Positions 59,136 to 64,000 of a stretch of 64,000 nt of DNA are shown here, one piece after another. The translations under genes and the position numbers were made by a program. Each line of letters begins with the position of its first letter. Position 1 is the stretch's first letter. Source of the stretch: Circinella minor. Lineage: Eukaryota > Mucoromycota > Mucoromycetes > Mucorales > Lichtheimiaceae. The notes under the pieces were generated by a model. The model had not been told where the DNA came from. It ran no database searches and was given only the letters and a program-made list of their open reading frames with translations. The stretch spans positions 1 through 64,000 of the forward strand of contig JAEPRB010000113.1 of NCBI GenBank assembly GCA_016758965.1, in the 5' to 3' direction.

Positions 59136-60799
59136 TCAATTTTTCATGTATTTTTCTGTCCAAGAGTACAATCGTTTCATCTTTTCCAATTTTTTTCGGT
59201 ATTTGAGATATTTTTTGAAATTCGTAATAATAGGCTGCATTGCAGTACGTTCCGAACCAATCAACCACTCGCGTTCTGCTTCTTCATCATAGCAATATAC
59301 CGACCTAAATACTACCCACTCAATACTGTTCATTTTGTTGAGACTTTGCAACAAGACTTTGAGAACATTCCATGGCATTGAACAATCCCCATCCTTGAAT
59401 TCAACACCACGCAGCCGTGTTGTTGTCAGACATTCCATTAAATCCTTTGTTAAACCATCACAGTTGTTGAAACAGATGTGTCTCAAGCCAATGCTTTTGA
59501 TCTTGCTATTGTTGCTGCTGTTGTTGTTGTTGTCGTTAGTTAATATTTGTTTCATAGCATCAATGTCAATCTCACGATGAAATGTCAATTCAAGACGTTC
59601 TATTGTGTGATATTTGGTTATTTTAATAAGAGTAGGAAATAAAAACAGACAAGGTATGAAATCCTTTGAGACTTTGTTATATATCTTTAATAATAATTTG
59701 AAAACTAGAAAAATAAAGTTCTTTCTTTAAAATAATATTTACAACCCGTATTTATATGTTTTCTATTCTATGAGTTATGGGGCTTGGTTAATTGAATGAT
59801 GTAGGGGATTGTATTAAAGTTAGGTACGTACTTGAGATTAGTCATTAATATTGAGAAGGTTACTATAGCTACTGTTCTGAAGTATATTGGGCCTAGCCAG
59901 GATACTCTCTTTTATTCTTTAATTTAGAATTGAGTTATGCTCACGTCTGTATTTTAAATATGATTTCTTATTTCATCTGGGATAAAGAGATAATGTTCTT
60001 ATAATACAACATATTGTATCAAGCTTGGCTAGAGCATTTAAAATTACCACAGGTACTTCGTTGTTGAAATTGATACCCAAATCACTTACCAGAGGACAGT
60101 TTCCAAGTACTTTGGCAAATTGAGGTCCCTTGTCATTTGGTATCACACAATGCAAACGCCGCAGGTTGTTAAAAGAAGCCTTGAAGATCAGATCCCAATT
60201 TGACGAGTTGCTCATGACATTATACAGTTTGTTTTGATGTTCCATGGCACATGTTATTGATAATACTTGTAAGTTGTTGCTGTTGTCACAGATTATACGA
60301 GTAAGATCACACGGTGTAAATATGAAGCGAGAAAGAAAAGGATCTGCGGTGCTTGCATGTAATTCTAAAGTTTTCAAACCTGTAGTAGCAGTAGTAGCCG
60401 TTGTTGCTGTTGTTGTTGCTGCTGCTTTATTTTGTAAGTATCGTCTTGGAATTTTTTCAGCAATAACAAGATGTTCCAATTTGATTCGAGACGATTGTTC
60501 TATTGCCTTCACAATTGTCAAAGCACGTGGGCTTACATACAATGATCAAATGTTGGGACAACGTAGCAGTAATTTTTGTATGAAATTTTGAATTCTCCGA
60601 TTGGAATTTAATGATAAACAGATACTTGTAATGCTCCAGTGCTGGAGAGTATTCGATAATCCATAAAAGTGATAATGAGGTTCGTGACCATCAATATATA
60701 GTGTTTGGAGGTTGGGAAATACGTTTAATAACACTTCGAGAGGAACTGCATTAAAATAGCGGTACCGGATGCAACTTGTATCGGCAAATTGAGGGACAG
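59136..60799 (-). pseudogene. leucine-rich-repeat protein gene with an in-frame TGA
   Basis: Minus strand. A segment from 60799 encodes LRR sequence (PLEVLLNVFPNLQTLYIDG, then LLRCPNI), meets TGA at 60548-60546, and continues in the same frame (SLYVSPRALTIVKAIEQSS, LKTLELHAS, NLQVLSITCAME) to about 60002. An intron then leads to 59707-59136 (YHTIERLELTFHREIDIDAM, SIGLRHICFNNCDGL). LRR proteins of this kind usually carry an F-box and select substrates for ubiquitination. The first exon or exons are not resolved: an acceptor TTAATAG precedes the first segment. The TGA sits where CGA would read Arg, so one C-to-T change would explain it. It could be a continuation of the F-box gene just upstream (61819-62802), but the join is not visible. 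Confidence 0.6.
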
Positions 60800-61818
60800 C
60801 TATTAATAGAAAGAAAATGTATAAGGCAAAAACCTTAGTATGAAAAAGTAATGGAGCCAACATGGTTATTGCAGAAAAATATATCAACGAAAATCACCCT
60901 TGCCTTCTTTTGAGATAAAGGATGAAATATAGGCCCGGATAACATGCATGAGGCAAGAAAAAATTAATTGTTCTCAATTAGGAAATGACCCTAGTAGCGA
61001 AGCGAAATAGAGATTATTCTATTGTAAAATGATTAATTATATTTTATATATGGATTGGAACTTATAACTATTTAAAAAATAAAATAATAATAATAAGTAG
61101 CTATTTGTTATACTTACTGTAAATATAATATTTGACCAAATTATATTGTAAATATTATTGTTCGACATCCATTTTGCCACAGAGTGAGTTTTGTATTTTA
61201 CTTTTTTGTTCCCTTTACACTCAAAGGTGTCACAAATAGTACATGTATTTAAATGTTTTTATGAATGTCTTCAAGGAGATTATTATTGCTGCTGCTTCTG
61301 CTGCTGCTGCTGCTATCTGTAAATGTTTGTAGTGCTATAATAAAATTTGGATCTGTTAATACTAAATTCTATTGCAGCTACAGTTCAACACTTTCGAAGA
61401 CGTACTTATCACTTCAAATAAACTCGATTTCATAGCACTGGATTCAATGGCAGTAGTTCGACTAATGGTAGATTCATTATTAATGGTCCGGTTGTTAACA
61501 ATGTTTTTGGTAGCACTAACATAAGTAGAATTTTCATCTCCACACACGCAATCATGAACTCTCCATTATATAATGCTTTTGTTCCATTAGATTTTCTCCT
61601 GGCATTAGGATTTCTTCCTTCTGTTTTTTCTCCCACGTCTTTTTATTATTGGAGTTATATTCCATTGTTATTGACGCTAATAAAGTAATAATGTATGAGC
61701 TTTTTTCTCTTTTATGCTTTATGCTTACCTGTTTAAATCTCAGCAACATGTCATAGTCAAAGGTGATTGGGTAAATCCAAACGTCATAGTCTTTTTTTAT
61801 TGGCTTTCGCTGCCTCAT
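60800..61818. other. stretch between F-box and LRR segments, possible decayed exons
   Basis: On the minus strand the frame directly after the F-box gene's TGA stays open to 61552. About 61818-61733 reads MRQRKPIKKDYDVWIYPITFDYDMLLRFKQ-like sequence up to a GTAAGC donor-like site. Beyond that are Asn-rich pieces without recognisable domains, and about 500 bp of non-coding AT-rich DNA. It may contain lost exons that once linked the F-box to the LRR segment. Confidence 0.35.
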
Positions 61819-62802
61819 TCACTTTAGCCGTGCCGAAATATATTGTTCAATATTCCCATCTCCGATTTCCAATTTGTGCTTTACGGACAACTCGGTGGTA
61901 TCGTTAGTGTAATCCAAGATCCGAACATGATTACCGATGCTTTTCATGATGATAAATGCTGCTTTGTCATGATGATTGAGTTGAAAATGGTGCCATAACG
62001 TATTAGCATTTACTAATCGGTTATATAAATCAGGGCAGACTAATGCTGCGGTCCCGAGTTGCTCGGATGAAAATGATGCAAAAACATTCAGGAAGATTTT
62101 TGCTGGTAGTTCATTAAGAAAGTCAGTGATCGACTTCATTTTTGTTTCACTATTGTCGATGTCGATGTCGTTGCTGTTGCTGTTGCTTTTGGCATGTTGC
62201 AGTAGTTGTTGTAGTGGTAGTGTTGTTTTAACTATATTGCTACCAGAACTTTCTGACATGTTGTTGATGGAAACCAACACCGCGTGTTGCTTCTTTTTCT
62301 TCTTTTCCTTCTTTCTGAAAATCATCCTCTTTACATTTGCCTCCTCATACTTCGTCATTAATTCGTAAGTAATTAATCCTCCCACTTCTATGACTATTTT
62401 ATTTGTTTCACGATCAGGATAATGTTGGTGGTTGGGATGGTCTGAAATTAATTTACGACGGCATTCTAGACACAGCATTTGGTCATTACTGTCCAAACGA
62501 CCACCAACTGGCAGTGAACGATATTTCAAGGATTTTTTTGAACATAATTCCTGACAGACATGGCAGGGATCCTTGTTATTGATAAGTTGTAATTCGTCAA
62601 TAAGAGAAACTGCTGTCGACTTTGTTGTTGCTGCTGTTGTTGGTACAGTCGATGATTTTGAACCTGATTCCGAAACAGTCAAAATGAGTTTTCTTTTTTT
62701 TATGTTTGCATTCGCAATGGTAGAACCAGGATATGACTTTCTTTTGTTCGAATTATTGGTAATTTTTGGATCAAGTTCCTTTGCGTTTGATTTGTCATTC
62801 AT
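61819..62802 (-). CDS. F-box protein with N-terminal zinc-finger-like cysteines, possibly truncated
   Basis: Single open frame of 327 residues on the minus strand. The first 70 residues are basic and Ser/Thr-rich. Residues 80-114 have C-x2-C-x3-C and C-x2-C pairs (CHVCQELC at 80, CLEC at 111), a zinc-ribbon-like arrangement. A Lys-rich stretch (KKEKKKKKQ) could be a nuclear signal. About 227-275 is an F-box (FLNELPAKIFLNVFASFSSEQLGTAALVCPDLYNRLVNANTLWHHF), which binds Skp1. The frame stops at TGA 61821-61819 soon after the F-box, but coding-like sequence continues in the same frame. The LRR substrate-binding part may thus have been cut off by a nonsense change, or an unseen splice may lead to the LRR segment at 60799. 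Its start codon is the only Met before conserved sequence. Confidence 0.7.
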   Translation of the reverse strand: MNDKSNAKELDPKITNNSNKRKSYPGSTIANANIKKRKLILTVSESGSKSSTVPTTAATTKSTAVSLIDELQLINNKDPCHVCQELCSKKSLKYRSLPVGGRLDSNDQMLCLECRRKLISDHPNHQHYPDRETNKIVIEVGGLITYELMTKYEEANVKRMIFRKKEKKKKKQHAVLVSINNMSESSGSNIVKTTLPLQQLLQHAKSNSNSNDIDIDNSETKMKSITDFLNELPAKIFLNVFASFSSEQLGTAALVCPDLYNRLVNANTLWHHFQLNHHDKAAFIIMKSIGNHVRILDYTNDTTELSVKHKLEIGDGNIEQYISARLK

Positions 62803-63729
62803 GGTTGGATAGTGAAATTGTCAAAAAAAAAAGAAAAGAAAACGCGCAGCTCCATTACTGCTGATAAGGAAAGGACATTATGCTATGCTGGCTGATTTTA
62901 ATACACCGCTATCAATTTAAGATCAGGCACTCTATTGTTTCATGGAATCGTTTAAAAAGTTCAGTCATCTTTTTTTTGTTATTCAAAACAAAAAATGAAA
63001 AAGAAAGCCAGGTATAAAAAGATTCGTTCAAAACCAAAGAAAAACTATAATAATATATCTAATCCTCAATGACTAATATTAATAGTTGGAAGCAACCATT
63101 GACTCTCGTTTGTTGATCTGTTTTTTTTTTGTGCGTTTAACTCTTTCAAAGGTCAATGCATCTGTTTTTTATTTATTTATTAATTGGGCATTGTTTTCAT
63201 TGCTGAATATTATGCGTAGGGGTGATGAAGAGCTTTGATATAAAGGGATTCTTATCTCGGAATTGAGTGGATCGCCTTTTATTTTTATGTGGTTTATCAG
63301 TTACACGATCCGATTCTTGATTGCTGTTGTGTATGTTTTATGGTGAAATGTTCTACTCCTCGTGGATTTATAAAAAGTACCTATCGATCTATCCAGCCTT
63401 TCAAACCAAGACGGCGACGGGTGATATTTGGTTATTCCTTTTGTTCCTTTTGACTCTTGATTGTTGTTATGTTATGGCCAGCAAAGCTCTTTTCGCTTTA
63501 CACGAGTTTAACTTAAGGTGAAGTACGTATCAATTATGATAAGTAAGTCATTTAATAGCTGTAAGCAAGTGTCTATTATTTTGCATTTTTATTTAGATTT
63601 TAGAACTGATCATTTAACATTGTATACTATTTACAAAGACTATTTTTTATACGATAACCAGTGAAAAGGATTCATGGTTTACCAAGTATACAACTCATTA
63701 GGAAGGCGAACCAGTAATATATTTACTAA
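62803..63729. other. intergenic, no firmly supported gene
   Basis: Divergent spacer between the F-box gene and the right-edge gene. An open frame at 63321-63521 (+) encodes one hydrophobic stretch (DIWLFLLFLLTLDCCYVMA), but no matching exon was found. I leave it uncalled. Confidence 0.4.
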
Positions 63730-64000
63730 ATGTATCCTCTGAATTCTCCTTATATCACAGCAACTAGATCTTTTTGGGTTCAAAGCGATGCAACAGTGGT
63801 GAATTGTAACTTTAATTTGTTTGAGAGAATAAGGTACGGTTTTCCTGTAAAATAATTTTAGTTTTATTCACCTCATTTTAACTTCATTATGGATCTTAAG
63901 TTTCAGCATCTTTTTGTTACAAGCAGCAGTCATTGACGATGAATTCCAAAAAAGGAAAGAAAAATCGTTTCGTATTTTGGAAACACTCAATGAGACGGGA
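63730..64000 (+). CDS. membrane protein, N-terminal part, cut by the window edge
   Basis: Two exons are visible: 63730-63833 (MYPLNSPYITATRSFWVQ...) and 63862 to beyond the end. The intron between them would be only 28 bp (GTACGG to TTTTAG), very short, so the true donor may differ. Exon 2 opens with a strongly hydrophobic segment (FIHLILTSLWILSFSIFLLQAAV, about residues 36-58) followed by a charged helix (DDEFQKRKEKSFRILETL). This could be one pass of a multi-pass protein such as a tetraspan, but the visible part is too short to assign. Confidence 0.4.

Noticed and set aside
62126..62368. Plus-strand leucine- and phenylalanine-rich open frame resembling membrane segments
   Set aside because: It is the reverse complement of Lys/Gln/Asn-rich codons in the F-box gene, which is the real coding strand.

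Overview
The window is eukaryotic and reads as fungal nuclear DNA. It is AT-rich, with intron-dense genes whose introns are mostly 50-120 bp and carry GT(A/R)AGT-like donors and TAG/CAG acceptors. Gene content points to an early-diverging fungus, most likely Mucoromycota (Mucorales-like): F-box/LRR genes, a giant Sel1-repeat protein, a Tc1-type transposon and a LINE. The species cannot be named from the sequence. Exon joins below were made by hand from splice sites and reading phase.

Left end (1-9000) is transposon-rich. A decayed LINE (about 120-4912, +) is split by a second element (about 1356-3250, -) that encodes a DDE transposase ending in a chromodomain. A 2.1-kb Tc1-type element (6846-8968) with 39-bp inverted ends and a frameshifted transposase lies 14 bp in front of the start codon of COQ10 (8983-9748), a mitochondrial ubiquinone-binding START protein.

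10900-26950 is a housekeeping block: proteasome subunit alpha-5 (10901-12189), a tail-anchored protein of unknown function, the exon-junction-complex recycling factor PYM, an HSL-type alpha/beta hydrolase, an 1,836-residue Sel1-repeat scaffold with an N-myristoylation-type start (18751-24991), and a WWE-like protein (25947-26951).

26950-35300 is gene-poor and holds a decayed F-box/LRR gene (31134-33510, -). An intact TPR/F-box/LRR gene follows (35324-37583), then a short-chain dehydrogenase (38032-39646). Next comes a 31-exon WDR81/GFS12-like gene (40515-48825) encoding a pseudokinase split by a BEACH domain, with C-terminal WD40 repeats. After it lie a eukaryotic pantothenate kinase (49151-51410) and a secreted GH3 beta-glucosidase (52429-56090).

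The most unusual small gene is at 57039-57568: a secreted 136-residue protein with the cysteine pattern and flanking motifs of Streptomyces subtilisin inhibitor (SSI), with Arg at the predicted P1 site. The right end holds LRR and F-box genes interrupted by in-frame TGA codons (59136-62802, -) and the start of a membrane-protein gene cut by the window edge (63730-64000).

There is no operon-like logic. Links between neighbours are mainly shared promoters (PYM/hydrolase) and transposon insertions beside or inside genes. I saw no tRNA, rRNA or CRISPR array, but no covariance search was possible.
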